From positions 22,630 through 86,629 of the forward strand of contig LNEO01000254.1 in assembly GCA_001465015.1 (NCBI GenBank): 64,000 nucleotides of DNA, read 5' to 3'. The position numbers and the translations under genes were made by a program. This document shows, piece by piece, positions 1 to 8,560 of this stretch. The DNA comes from Deltaproteobacteria bacterium Ga0077539. GTDB taxonomy: Bacteria > Myxococcota_A > Polyangia > Polyangiales > Ga0077539. Numbering within the stretch: the first letter of the stretch is position 1; every line of letters starts with the position of its first letter. The notes below the pieces were generated by a model, which did no database searches, was not told the DNA's origin, and was given only the letters and a program-made list of their open reading frames with translations.

Positions 1-400
1 CGGACGCGCTGCTTTCGTGCACGCCATTTGATTTCGTGGGCTGAATCCGCAAGCGGCCGCGACCCACCGCGCGCTCGAGCGACAGGCTCGGCAGCGCCAC
101 GGTGATCCCGATCGCGACCATCGCGATGCTGGCGACCAAGAGGCCCGCGCTCGAGCCGAAGCGCTCGCTGATGTTCATCGCCACGATCACGGAGACGCCC
201 AGCAAAATCGCGAGCGTCGTGCGAATGCGATCCCACCGGCGCGCGTGCGCCTCGAGCCGTTGAACGCGATCGAGCAGCTCCATGGCGCCTGCGTCGTCCG
301 CGGTGTCGCGCAAGGCGCGCGTCTCGGCCTCGAGCGACTCGATCCTCGCGTACGCGGCTGCGACGTCGTCTCGGTACGCAGTGGCGGAGCGATCTTCCAT
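1..400 (-). CDS. Partial coiled-coil membrane protein, cut by the window edge
   Basis: An ATG at 398-400 on the minus strand opens a frame that stays open to base 1 (133 codons, no stop), so the 3' end lies outside the window. Residues 1 to about 58 are charged and rich in Leu, Ala, Glu and Arg, as in an amphipathic or coiled-coil helix. Two hydrophobic segments follow, at about residues 61-77 and 84-105, and then a basic tail. The layout is that of a small inner-membrane protein with a cytoplasmic helix. I recognise no family. It diverges from the ThiD-like gene across a 129-bp gap that should hold both promoters. The coding frame is inferred from length, codon bias and sensible hydrophobicity. 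Confidence 0.6.
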   Translation of the reverse strand, partial: MEDRSATAYRDDVAAAYARIESLEAETRALRDTADDAGAMELLDRVQRLEAHARRWDRIRTTLAILLGVSVIVAMNISERFGSSAGLLVASIAMVAIGITVALPSLSLERAVGRGRLRIQPTKSNGVHESSAS

Positions 401-529
401 CGACACTCCGATGCTAGCAAAATCGTCAGCCCCGGCCCGTCCGCGAAAGTGGGAATTTTCTCGAAGAACTCCGCGCAAATGCGGGCGGACCGCCGTTGCT
501 CGTAGGGAGTATACTCTCGGGTCCCACTG

Positions 530-1438
530 ATGACCGGCACTGAACGTGACGTCACGATCGTGATGAGCATCGCCAGCTCGGACAGCTCGGGCGCCGATGG
601 CGTGCAGGCTGACCTGCGCGCGTTCGCCGCGGCCGGCGTTCACGGCACGTGCGCCGTCTCGATGCTGAGCGCGCAGGGTACGCGCGGCGTTCGAAAGGTG
701 TCGCCGCTGCCGCCGGACCTCGTGCGGGCGCAGATCGAAACGGTGCTCGACGACCTTCAGCCTCGCGCGGTGAAGACCGGCGCGCTCGGCAACGCGACCA
801 CCGTCGAGATCATCGCCGACGCGCTTCGAGATCGAAAGAACCTCGCGCTCGTCGTCGATCCCGTCGTCAACCCCACGCGCGGACGGGCGCTCACCGACGA
901 CGCTGGCGTCGCGACCCTCGCGCGAGAGCTCATCCCGATGGCCACGTTGGTCACGCCCAACCGCGACGAGACCTCTCGCCTCGCCGGCCGCGCGCGCGGG
1001 CTCGATGACGCTCGGCGCGCGTGCCGCACGATCGTCGACCTCGGCGCGAAGGCGGTGCTCATCAAGGGCGGCCACTTCACGGGCAACGACGCGATCGATC
1101 TCTTCTACGACGGCAAGGACTTCTGCGAGCTGCGCGCGCCGCGGCGCGATCTACCGACGATGCTCGGGCTCGGCAGCACGCTGAGCGCGCTCATCACGGC
1201 GTTTCTCGCGAAGGGTGAGCCTGTGCTCGACGCTGTTCGACGCGCGCACGGAGCGCTGCAGCGCGCCCTCGAAGCGCCGCGGCGGCTGAGCGACAACGTC
1301 TACATCGTGGGCGACCTCGACGAGGCCGTCGCGAACGCAGCCCCAACGGTCGTGACCGTGCGCAACCCGACGCTCGTTCCCATCGCGCCCGTGGCCACGA
1401 CGAGCGCGGTCGCCGACGAGCGCAGCAACATCGCGTAG
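530..1438 (+). CDS. thiD: Hydroxymethylpyrimidine/phosphomethylpyrimidine kinase-like protein (ThiD family)
   Basis: The 302-residue product has the ribokinase-like ThiD layout. ThiD phosphorylates HMP and HMP-phosphate in thiamine pyrimidine synthesis. Visible motifs are an N-terminal SSDSSGADGVQADLRAF (family GSDSSGGAGIQAD), KTGALG near residue 82, VDPV near 109, TPNRDE near 142 and IKGGHF near 178. The anion-hole/catalytic loop near residues 212-217 reads LGLGST, whereas typical ThiD has GTGCT, so the Cys regarded as the catalytic base in Salmonella ThiD is Ser here. No thiamine neighbours are present. The enzyme may be divergent or act on another substrate. ATG at 530 is used; a second in-frame ATG at 563 is possible. 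A hairpin follows the stop. Confidence 0.75.
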   Translation: MTGTERDVTIVMSIASSDSSGADGVQADLRAFAAAGVHGTCAVSMLSAQGTRGVRKVSPLPPDLVRAQIETVLDDLQPRAVKTGALGNATTVEIIADALRDRKNLALVVDPVVNPTRGRALTDDAGVATLARELIPMATLVTPNRDETSRLAGRARGLDDARRACRTIVDLGAKAVLIKGGHFTGNDAIDLFYDGKDFCELRAPRRDLPTMLGLGSTLSALITAFLAKGEPVLDAVRRAHGALQRALEAPRRLSDNVYIVGDLDEAVANAAPTVVTVRNPTLVPIAPVATTSAVADERSNIA

Positions 1439-1469
1439 AGCCCGTCGCATCGGCGCCAACGCACCCGCA

Positions 1470-1492
1470 GTTTCGCCTTCGATTGGCGAAAC
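1470..1492. terminator. Hairpin between convergent genes, probable bidirectional terminator
   Basis: A perfect 8-bp inverted repeat, GTTTCGCC and GGCGAAAC, with a 7-nt loop lies between the stop of the ThiD-like gene (1438) and the stop of the convergent lipoprotein gene (1496). Its position suits termination from both sides. There is no long T-run. Confidence 0.5.
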
Positions 1493-1495
1493 GCG

Positions 1496-2554
1496 CTACG
1501 GTGTGTATCGCATGCAGGGCGGCACCGACGCCGCCGTCGGAACGATCCCGTCGAGCTGCCCCACGTTGGCGTCCGCCACGCCCGTCGAGAGCGGAATGCG
1601 ATGCACGGTCGTCATGTTCGGCGGCTGCACGTCGGGGCGCATCATCGGGCCCGCGTCACCGCCGTCCGTCGGCGGCGGCAGCATTGGCTGCGGCGAGCGA
1701 CCGATGAACAAGTACAGCGTGTCGCCCCACACCGCAGAGGCCTGAAACGACGCATACGCGTCGATCGGAACGCCCGTCACCGGTCGGATCTCGGAGATCT
1801 GTCCCTCCGACGGGTCGTCGATGAACATGATTTGAAACGCGCCATCCACAAAGGTGACCGCGACGATCGATCGGTTGGTCGCGTTGCGGTTGGGATAGTT
1901 CGAGAGCTGCGCAGCGATCCGCGGGCCCGAGCAGGTCGGCGGCAACATGACGCTGGTCATCGGCGAACGACAGAAGCCATCGGAGCGATCACCGCCGACG
2001 AACCGGGTTTGTGGGCTGGACACGGGAGCCGTGCCGACCACGGGATAGCGCGCGAGGTACGTCGTGGTCTGCATCCCGTCGAACGCCCACAAGTACGCGT
2101 CGTCGCCGCCGACGTCGCCCTCGTTGTTGAGCGCGAACGTCAGGCCGGAGTACCGGCTGATCGGCGCCATCATTCCCGCGGGAAACGTCGTGTTTTCACA
2201 GGCGGACAACGGGTCTGCGCCCGCCTGGATCCGCACCCGTCCGACGCGCATGTCGCCCAACGCGAGCAGGATCTCGCCGCGACGATTGATCCCCATCGCG
2301 TTGACCATCCCGCGCTGCGGACAAGTGACCGTCCCCAGGAGCGACGCGCCGAGCGTGTTTGGATCGAGGCGGTAGACGTCGCCGTCGGCCTCCGCGATGT
2401 AGATGGGCGGATCGCCCGCTTGCGGGCAGCCGACGGGGCGCCAGGCGGCGTTGGGAGAACCGACGAGCGGACGACCGCTGCACGAAGCACCGACGGAGAT
2501 CGCGACAGCGAGGCCCGCGAACAACGCGAAGCCGGGCCAGATCGAAGCACGCAT
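1496..2554 (-). CDS. Exported lipoprotein of unknown function, probable beta-propeller
   Basis: The product is 352 residues. The start chosen is ATG at 2552-2554, because the frame upstream of it only translates the 60-bp repeat array. Residues 1-25 form a hydrophobic signal ending in GASC, a plausible lipobox (Cys about residue 25). The mature part has repeated short strands of the form DGDVYRLDP and DTLYLFIG, as in secreted beta-propeller proteins, and a Pro/Asp/Gly-rich segment near residue 310. I cannot name a function. It is convergent with the ThiD-like gene and downstream of clpB on the same strand, but separated from clpB by the repeat array. Confidence 0.75.
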   Translation of the reverse strand: MRASIWPGFALFAGLAVAISVGASCSGRPLVGSPNAAWRPVGCPQAGDPPIYIAEADGDVYRLDPNTLGASLLGTVTCPQRGMVNAMGINRRGEILLALGDMRVGRVRIQAGADPLSACENTTFPAGMMAPISRYSGLTFALNNEGDVGGDDAYLWAFDGMQTTTYLARYPVVGTAPVSSPQTRFVGGDRSDGFCRSPMTSVMLPPTCSGPRIAAQLSNYPNRNATNRSIVAVTFVDGAFQIMFIDDPSEGQISEIRPVTGVPIDAYASFQASAVWGDTLYLFIGRSPQPMLPPPTDGGDAGPMMRPDVQPPNMTTVHRIPLSTGVADANVGQLDGIVPTAASVPPCMRYTP

Positions 2555-2610
2555 GCCCGAGAGGCTACCAAAGCTGCGCGAGACCGCCGACCGAGAAAAC
2601 CAGCGACGCC

Positions 2611-2826
2611 CGGTTGGAAGAAGACACGCCACGGGTTCACTCGGGCGCGTGTCGCCAACCGTAGGCGGCGCGGTTGGAAGAAGACACGCCACGGGTTCAC
2701 TCGGGCGCGTGTCGCCAACCGTAGGCGGCGCGGAAATCTCTCGACGCCCGGTTGGAAGAAGACACGCCACGGGTTCACTCGGGCGCGTGTCGCCAACCGT
2801 AGGCGGCGCTGAAATCTCTCGACGCC
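2611..2826. repeat. Three 60-bp palindromic repeat units in the clpB 3' intergenic region
   Basis: The same 60-bp unit occurs at 2611-2670, 2671-2730 and 2749-2808. Units 1 and 2 abut directly. Unit 3 is preceded and followed by near-identical 18-bp spacers (2731-2748 and 2809-2826) that differ at one base. Each unit carries nested inverted arms: CGGTTGG pairs with CCAACCG, and GACACGC pairs with GCGTGTC, giving a hairpin of about 51 bp with a loop of about 15-17 nt. A truncated fourth unit start (CGGTT) lies at 2827, just before the clpB stop codon. The 276-bp gap 2555-2830 holds nothing else I can see. The units could form REP-like elements, remnants of a small non-autonomous transposon, or transcript-end hairpins for clpB. 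Confidence 0.9.
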
Positions 2827-2830
2827 CGGT

Positions 2831-5416
2831 TCAGTTCACGACGTGCTTGGTGAAGCTGAGCTCTTCGTAGCCCGGTTGCCGGCTGACCCGGATGGTCTCG
2901 CCCGGAGCGAACTCGCCGGCCAGGATCTTCTGGGCGAGCGGGTTCTCGAGGACCTGCTGGATGGCGCGCTTGAGGGGACGCGCGCCGAACTGCGGATCCC
3001 AGCCAATATCGCCGAGAAAGTCCTTCGCTGCGTCGTCGACGAACACCTTGAGCTCGCGGCGCTCGAGCCTTCGCTCGAACCGCTTCAGCTGGATGTCCAC
3101 GATGCTGCGCAGGTCCTTCTTCTCGAGCCGATGGAAGATGATCTTCTCGTCGAGACGGTTGAGAAACTCCGGTCGAAACCCGCGCGAGAGGTCCTCGAGC
3201 ACCTTCTTGCGCATCTCGGCCTCGTCCGCGACGTTCATGATGTGCTGGCTTCCGATGTTGCTCGTCAGGATCAGCACGGTGTTCTTGAAGTCCACGACGC
3301 GACCCTGGCCGTCCGTGAGCCTCCCGTCGTCCAGGACCTGAAGAAGGACGTTCCACACGTCGGGGTGAGCCTTCTCGATCTCGTCGAAGAGGACCACGCT
3401 GTACGGCCTGCGGCGCACGGCCTCGGTGAGCTGGCCGCCCTCGTCGAAGCCGACGTATCCCGGCGGGGCGCCGATCAAGCGAGCCACCGAGTGCTTCTCC
3501 ATGTACTCGCTCATGTCCACGCGGACGATGTTCTTCTCGTCGTCGAAGAGAAACTCCGCGAGCGCCCGCGCGAGCTCGGTCTTTCCGACGCCCGTGGGCC
3601 CCAGAAAGAGAAACGACCCGATCGGCTTGTTCTCGTCGCCCAGGCCCGCGCGCGAGCGCCGCACGGCGTTGGACACGGCGATGACCGCTTCCTTCTGCCC
3701 GACGACGCGCCCAGCGAGCACCGTCTCCATGCGCAAGAGCTTCTGCTGCTCGCCCTCGAGCATCTTGGACACAGGGATTCCGGTCCATTTCGCCACGATC
3801 TCGGCGATCGTCTCGGAGGTGACCTCCTCCTTGAGGAAGGCCTTTCCTCCGCGCTGCGCCTTCTGAATCTCTTCTTGCGCCGCCGCGAGCTGCCTCGTGA
3901 GATCCGGAAGAACGCCGTACTTCACTTCGGCCGCCTTACCCAGGTCGCCGCTGCGCGTGTACCGCTCCTCTTCGATGCGCGCGTCCTCGAGCTTCTTCTT
4001 GACCTCGTGGACCTTGCCGATGATCTCCTTCTCTCGAAGCCACTGGGACTTCATCACGTCCGCCTCGCCGCGAAGCTCGGCGAGCTCCTTGGTGACCTCG
4101 TCGAGTCGCAGCTTCGAGGCGCGGTCCTCTTCCTTGGTGAGCGCCTGACGCTCGATCTCGAGCTGCGTCACCTTTCGGACGACCGCGTCGATCTCGATCG
4201 GCATCGAGTCGATCTCCATGCGCAGCTTGGACGCCGCCTCGTCGACCAGGTCGATCGCCTTGTCCGGCAGAAAGCGGTCCGCGATGTAGCGATGCGAGAG
4301 CGTCGCGGCCGCCACGAGCGCGCTGTCTTGAATGCGAATTCCGTGGTGGACCTCGTAGCGCTCCTTGAGGCCGCGCAAGATCGCGATCGTGTCCTCGACC
4401 GTCGGCTGACCGACGAACACCGTCTGAAAACGACGCTCGAGGGCGGCGTCCTTCTCGATGTGCTTTCGATGCTCGTCGAGCGTGGTCGCGCCGATGCAGT
4501 GCAGCTCGCCGCGCGCGAGGGCTGGCTTGATCATGTTGGCGGCGTCCATCGCGCCGTCCGCTTTGCCAGCGCCCACGAGGGTGTGCAGCTCGTCGATGAA
4601 CAAGACCACGTCGCCCGAGTTGGAGACCTCTTGGAGCACGGCCTTCAAGCGCTCTTCGAACTCGCCGCGGTACTTCGCGCCCGCGACGAGCGCGCCCATG
4701 TCGAGCGCGACGATGCGCTTGTTTTGCAGCGATTCGGGCACGTCGCCGCGCGCGACGCGCTGGGCGATTCCTTCGACGATGGCCGTCTTGCCGACGCCTG
4801 GCTCGCCGATCAAGACCGGGTTGTTCTTCGTGCGACGCGAGAGCACCTGCATCACGCGGCGGATCTCGTCGTCGCGTCCAACCACCGGGTCGAGCTTGCC
4901 CTTGCGCGCGGCCGCCGTCAGATCGCGGCCGTACTTCTCGAGCGCCTGAAACGTCGCCTCGGGGTCCTGCGTCGTCACCCGCTGCGAGCCGCGCACTTCT
5001 TTGAGCGAGGCCGCGAGCTTCGCGCGATCGAGGCCCACGCGCTTGAACGCCGTGGAGACCTCGCGGTCCTCGAGCATCGCGAGCAAGAAGTGCTCGGCCG
5101 ACGTGTACTCGTCCTTGAGCAGCTTCGCCTCTTCTTCGGCCTTGTTCATCACGTCGCGCATGCGACGGCCGAGGACAGGCTCGCTTCCGCCCTGCGCGCG
5201 GGACAGCGCGCCGACGAGCCGCTCGGCTTCTTGCAGCATCGCCCCCGCGTCGACGCCGGCCTTGAGCACGAGCGCAGGCGCGACGCCGCCCTCTTGCACG
5301 AGGAGGGCGCGGAGAACGTGTTCTGGTTGAATCTCGGGATTTCCGCGGCGACTCGCGTCGTTTTGCGCTTCGGTGAGCGCCTCGCGTGACTTGTTCGTGA
5401 GCTTGTCCATGCGCAT
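2831..5416 (-). CDS. clpB: ATP-dependent chaperone ClpB (Hsp100 disaggregase)
   Basis: At 861 residues the length is typical for ClpB, the hexameric AAA+ disaggregase that works with DnaK to resolubilise aggregated proteins. In order: the double Clp N-domain (about residues 1-150); NBD1 with Walker A GEPGVGKT near 205 and Walker B VLFIDE; the coiled-coil middle domain (about 410-530) that distinguishes ClpB from ClpA/ClpC; and NBD2 with GPTGVGKT near 605, Walker B VVLFDEIEKAH and a C-terminal ClpB domain. The start at 5416 (MRMDKL) is chosen over 5410 because a GGAG at 5428-5431 lies 11 nt upstream. A farther upstream ATG at 5482 lacks support. Two hairpins lie in the leader. Confidence 0.97.
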   Translation of the reverse strand: MRMDKLTNKSREALTEAQNDASRRGNPEIQPEHVLRALLVQEGGVAPALVLKAGVDAGAMLQEAERLVGALSRAQGGSEPVLGRRMRDVMNKAEEEAKLLKDEYTSAEHFLLAMLEDREVSTAFKRVGLDRAKLAASLKEVRGSQRVTTQDPEATFQALEKYGRDLTAAARKGKLDPVVGRDDEIRRVMQVLSRRTKNNPVLIGEPGVGKTAIVEGIAQRVARGDVPESLQNKRIVALDMGALVAGAKYRGEFEERLKAVLQEVSNSGDVVLFIDELHTLVGAGKADGAMDAANMIKPALARGELHCIGATTLDEHRKHIEKDAALERRFQTVFVGQPTVEDTIAILRGLKERYEVHHGIRIQDSALVAAATLSHRYIADRFLPDKAIDLVDEAASKLRMEIDSMPIEIDAVVRKVTQLEIERQALTKEEDRASKLRLDEVTKELAELRGEADVMKSQWLREKEIIGKVHEVKKKLEDARIEEERYTRSGDLGKAAEVKYGVLPDLTRQLAAAQEEIQKAQRGGKAFLKEEVTSETIAEIVAKWTGIPVSKMLEGEQQKLLRMETVLAGRVVGQKEAVIAVSNAVRRSRAGLGDENKPIGSFLFLGPTGVGKTELARALAEFLFDDEKNIVRVDMSEYMEKHSVARLIGAPPGYVGFDEGGQLTEAVRRRPYSVVLFDEIEKAHPDVWNVLLQVLDDGRLTDGQGRVVDFKNTVLILTSNIGSQHIMNVADEAEMRKKVLEDLSRGFRPEFLNRLDEKIIFHRLEKKDLRSIVDIQLKRFERRLERRELKVFVDDAAKDFLGDIGWDPQFGARPLKRAIQQVLENPLAQKILAGEFAPGETIRVSRQPGYEELSFTKHVVN

Positions 5417-5480
5417 CGCAGTGGGTTCTCCAGAAAACGTGAGGTTTCGTCGAGCGTGTGTCACCCGCAGAGTTCGCGGC

Positions 5481-5528
5481 AAACACGCGCAGCCCTGTGT
5501 TTGGACCCTCGCTTGGGAGTTGCGAGGG
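5481..5528. promoter_or_regulatory. Two adjacent hairpins upstream of clpB
   Basis: AAACAC at 5481-5486 pairs with GTGTTT at 5497-5502, and CCCTCGC at 5506-5512 pairs with GCGAGGG at 5522-5528. Both lie in the leader or promoter region of clpB, 65-112 bp upstream of its start. Neither matches the CIRCE element. They could be an operator for a heat-shock regulator or structure in the 5' leader. Confidence 0.3.
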
Positions 5529-5643
5529 CGGCGGGGAACCTAAACACCTCGCCTCGGAGTGCAATGGGGATGCCGAGGCTTCGCGCAGCGTAGTCGATCG
5601 AAGCCGAGCCAGCGCGCAAACCACCCACCGCCCGGGATCAACC

Positions 5644-7662
5644 TCACGTACCGTCGACGACCGATCGCAGCGTGAATGGCACGGCGTCGGAGTCCGGCGT
5701 CCTCGTCGCGACGATCACCCAGTACGTTCCCGGATCGAGCCTCGCGTCGAGCGCGGCGGTGCGACCGCCAGGCAGATCGCAGGCGAGCGAACGACTCTGG
5801 TCCAGACAATCGCGCCGAAGCTCGATCGCGAGCCCCTGTTCCGGTGTCGCGGCCGCTCGGGAGGGGGTCGCCGAGAGGGTTACGGTTGAGCGGCGCTCGA
5901 GAACCAATCGATACACCGCAGCCGCGCTGGCGTCGGACACGCAGGACAGCGGCAGAGCGCTCGCGCGCGCGGTGGTGCCGCGCACCGATGTGTTGTGCGG
6001 GAGCGTTGGCGGGTTTGTGCAAGCGCGCACCGCGGGCGCGGCGGGCCACGAGTCCACGCGCAGCATGAACTCTCCGAACACGCCGGGTCGCGAGGCTTCG
6101 GCCACGACGAAGTGCCGTCCTGGCTGGAGCACCGTCGTGAGCGACTGCCAGCTGCGCCGCGACGATGAGCTACACGCTTGCGCCGGGGACTCGGCGCAGT
6201 GGTCCACAACGAAGAGCGTCCAGCCGGTCGAACGGCCGACGAGCTCGATCCTGACGAGCATCGGCTGTGTGAGATCGAGCGAAAATACCTGATCGAGTCC
6301 TCCGGTGCGCGGTCCGCACGGAGCGGCCACGTCATCGGCCATCGCGATGGTGTCGCCCGAGATCGACCCGTTGAGCGGAAGCGCGATCGCGTCCGTGCAG
6401 CGATCGCCTTGCGTCGCTCCGACGCGCGCGAGCGCAACGACGTCAGCGCGGATCGCGAACGTCGCGGGCGACGATGGGCGAGAGCTGTCCACGATCACCG
6501 AGTAGCGGCCGGGATCGAGCGTCGCGCTGAGCGCGGCGAACGGAGCGCCGACGAAAAAGGACGCGCACTCGAGCTCGTCTTCACCGCTGTTCGAGCAGCC
6601 GCGACGCAGCGCGACGGATCCAAAGAAGCTCGGGTGAGCGATCCGAACGGCCACTCGCGAGCGCTCGGCCAGATCGATTCGGTAGATCGAGTCCGGCGCG
6701 GACCGACGCGCGCCGCACGATGGTGAGCCGCGGTCGGACCGACCCAAGAGCGTCTGCGCGAGCGGCGTGCCGCTCTGGAGCAGCGGCGCCTCCTCGCAGA
6801 TCGCAGCGGCGCTCGGGGCGGGCGCGTTGTTCACCTCGAGCGTGAAATCGCCGGCGGGTTGCTCGCCGTCGACGATGAGCCAGTACCTGCCGGCCTCGAC
6901 GACCGACGAGATCTCTGCGCGCCCAGAGTCATCGAGCGCGGCGCACGTCTGCTCGCTCTCTGGTTCGTCACACTCGGACCGAAGCGAGAGCAGCGCGGGC
7001 CAGGCGGCGCGCACCGTCGCGCGCACGAGCGATCGTTGTGGAACGTCGACCTGATACACGACGTCCGGCGTGACCGGCACCTCGCCCTGGCTGTGGCACC
7101 AACTGCGATGCGTGGACGGCGCGTCGATGGTGGTGCCCGAAACCGTCTCGCCGAGGGCGATCGGATGCGGCGCGCGACAGGTTCCATCGGACGCGCGGCG
7201 CGACGCCCCATCGTTGGCGCGAAGCGAGGACCAGGACGCGAGCGCAAAGGATCCGCTGCCCCTCACCATGCGGACGGTCAACGTGTAGCTTCCAGCGTGG
7301 TCCGCGCAGTATCGAAGCGACGGCGCAGCGCCAGGCGAAGCGACGGCCGCGACGATCGCCCCCGACGCAGAAGAGAGCGCGAGCGACAGGCTGCGAGCGC
7401 CGTCTCCGCCGAAGGCAGAGATCGTGTAGCAACGGGCGGCCAGAGCGAGCGAGATGGACTGTTGGGTCCCTTCGGTGAGCGAGCCTTCGAGCACTGGCCC
7501 GAGGATCGTTTCGCGCGAGCTCGCGACGGCGTTGTGAGCGTTGATGATCCGCGCGAGCGGCGATGGAGCGCTCGTGCACGACTGCGCGCTCCCAAGGCAG
7601 ACCACGCAGAGGAGCCCGAGCAGGACAGATTCGAGGCGCCGCCACACGACGACGAAGAGCAT
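5644..7662 (-). CDS. Large secreted lipoprotein with repeated PPC-like beta-sandwich modules
   Basis: The 672-residue product opens with a hydrophobic signal (about residues 8-28) ending in AQSC, a possible lipobox. The mature part consists of about five modules of roughly 110-130 residues, each with a pattern like VYQVDVPQRSLVRATV, then a Cys-containing LRSECD segment, then GRYWLIVDG near its end. This pattern resembles bacterial pre-peptidase C-terminal (PPC) domains, which act as secretion or adhesion modules on extracellular proteins. No catalytic domain is visible, so the whole protein may be a structural or adhesive surface lipoprotein. It is divergent from aroQ (148 bp between starts). 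The module assignment rests on motif spacing only. Confidence 0.7.
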   Translation of the reverse strand: MLFVVVWRRLESVLLGLLCVVCLGSAQSCTSAPSPLARIINAHNAVASSRETILGPVLEGSLTEGTQQSISLALAARCYTISAFGGDGARSLSLALSSASGAIVAAVASPGAAPSLRYCADHAGSYTLTVRMVRGSGSFALASWSSLRANDGASRRASDGTCRAPHPIALGETVSGTTIDAPSTHRSWCHSQGEVPVTPDVVYQVDVPQRSLVRATVRAAWPALLSLRSECDEPESEQTCAALDDSGRAEISSVVEAGRYWLIVDGEQPAGDFTLEVNNAPAPSAAAICEEAPLLQSGTPLAQTLLGRSDRGSPSCGARRSAPDSIYRIDLAERSRVAVRIAHPSFFGSVALRRGCSNSGEDELECASFFVGAPFAALSATLDPGRYSVIVDSSRPSSPATFAIRADVVALARVGATQGDRCTDAIALPLNGSISGDTIAMADDVAAPCGPRTGGLDQVFSLDLTQPMLVRIELVGRSTGWTLFVVDHCAESPAQACSSSSRRSWQSLTTVLQPGRHFVVAEASRPGVFGEFMLRVDSWPAAPAVRACTNPPTLPHNTSVRGTTARASALPLSCVSDASAAAVYRLVLERRSTVTLSATPSRAAATPEQGLAIELRRDCLDQSRSLACDLPGGRTAALDARLDPGTYWVIVATRTPDSDAVPFTLRSVVDGT

Positions 7663-7810
7663 ACGACGCCCGTCGCAAGCGAGGCGTCATTGAGCAGACG
7701 AGCGCGATCCCCCCGAGCGGCGCGGCCGGACGCGCGGCACTCATCAGCACCCACGTTCTGCGCGGCGACGGGTCGCAAAATCTCCGCGGAGCTGCAATAA
7801 CGCTGCGATC

Positions 7811-8098
7811 ATGCAAGAGCGACTCGCGGCGCTGAGAGCACAAGTCGATGAGGCAGACGCCGCGCTCGTCGGCGCGCTCGCCGCGCGGTGGCGCGCGGTC
7901 GCGGCGATCGCCGCGCACAAACGAGCGGAGGGCATCGAGGGATACGACGCCACTCGTGAGCGAGCCCTGCGCGAGCAGTGGCGGGCGATCGCCGACCGAG
8001 AGGGGCTCGATCGAGCGCTGTGCGACGCGGTGTTCGACGTGGTGATCGAGCGCTGTCGCAACGAGGTCACCAGCGCGTGTTCGACCGATGAATCCTGA
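7811..8098 (+). CDS. aroQ: Chorismate mutase, AroQ class
   Basis: The 95-residue all-helical protein matches monofunctional AroQ-type chorismate mutase, which turns chorismate into prephenate for Phe/Tyr synthesis. Positions correspond to the E. coli enzyme with a constant offset of two: Arg9, Arg26, Lys37, Asp46, Arg49 and Glu50 occupy the places of Arg11, Arg28, Lys39, Asp48, Arg51 and Glu52. The C-terminal helix differs: the equivalent of Ser84 is Cys82, and the Gln88 position (about residue 86) is not Gln. No signal peptide is seen, so it should be cytoplasmic. No prephenate dehydratase or dehydrogenase lies nearby. It faces the PPC lipoprotein gene divergently and is followed by the hpf-like gene. 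Confidence 0.85.
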   Translation: MQERLAALRAQVDEADAALVGALAARWRAVAAIAAHKRAEGIEGYDATRERALREQWRAIADREGLDRALCDAVFDVVIERCRNEVTSACSTDES

Positions 8099-8114
8099 AG
8101 GCTTCGTCATGAAT

Positions 8115-8129
8115 CCTTGGATTCCAAGG
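8115..8129. promoter_or_regulatory. 15-bp perfect palindrome upstream of the hpf-like gene
   Basis: CCTTGGA at 8115-8121 and TCCAAGG at 8123-8129 form an inverted repeat around a single central T. The half-site sequence TTCCAAGGCG appears again about 90 bp downstream (near 8211-8220), close to the start of the ribosome-factor gene. This is compatible with an operator, or with an RNA hairpin after aroQ. Confidence 0.3.
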
Positions 8130-8247
8130 CGCGGCCACGCCAGACTGTTCGATTAAACAGAATGCTCGCGAATTCTCATGCAGCTTATTCGAAGCGTTTC
8201 ATGCTCTCGCTTCCAAGGCGCAGCGCTCTTCACTGCGCCGTCTCGAC

Positions 8248-8252
8248 GGAGG
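8248..8252 (+). promoter_or_regulatory. Ribosome binding site fixing the hpf start
   Basis: GGAGG eight bases upstream of the ATG at 8261 supports that start over the in-frame ATG at 8117, which would add a 48-residue leader without family resemblance. Confidence 0.6.
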
Positions 8253-8260
8253 TCAGAAGC

Positions 8261-8560
8261 ATGCGAGTCACGGTTCGACTAGTCGATGTGTCCACGACCC
8301 ACGCAATCAAGCAGTACATCGAGCGCGTCGTGCTGGCGGCGTTCGATCGTATCGGGGACCAGGTCCACGAGCTCGAAGTGAGGCTGAGAGACCTCAACGG
8401 CCCCAAGGGCGGAATGGACCAAGAAGTGCTCGTGCTGGGACGCGTATCCGGCCGCACGCTCGCGGTCCGCGCGGTCGAAGACGACGCGTATCGTGCGCTT
8501 CACACGGCGATCACCCGCATGGCTCGGCGCGTTCGCTCGCGGCGCGGAGGTCGCGAATGA
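8261..8560 (+). CDS. HPF/RaiA-family ribosome-associated protein (short form)
   Basis: The product is 99 residues. Factors of this family bind the 30S decoding region and help form inactive or hibernating ribosomes. The sequence has the beta-alpha-beta-beta-beta-alpha pattern: MRVTVRLVDVST strand, a helix TTHAIKQYIERVVLAAFDRI, strands HELEVRLRDL and EVLVLGRV, and a final helix DDAYRALHTAITRMARRVR with a basic tail. It lacks the C-terminal dimerisation domain of long HPF, so it resembles short HPF or YfiA. The start is set by GGAGG at 8248. Its stop overlaps the ATG of the next small gene (ATGA at 8557-8560), so the two are probably translated together. Confidence 0.75.
   Translation: MRVTVRLVDVSTTHAIKQYIERVVLAAFDRIGDQVHELEVRLRDLNGPKGGMDQEVLVLGRVSGRTLAVRAVEDDAYRALHTAITRMARRVRSRRGGRE

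Noticed and set aside
2843..5389. An 848-codon open frame on the plus strand opposite clpB
   Set aside because: It is the antisense shadow of a clear ClpB; its residues are Leu/Arg/Asp/His-biased with no family motif. High GC content keeps stops rare.
5541..5643. Possible sigma-32 promoter for clpB (CCCCATTG -10)
   Set aside because: A -10 resembling the consensus occurs, but no CTTGAA-like -35 lies at the right distance.
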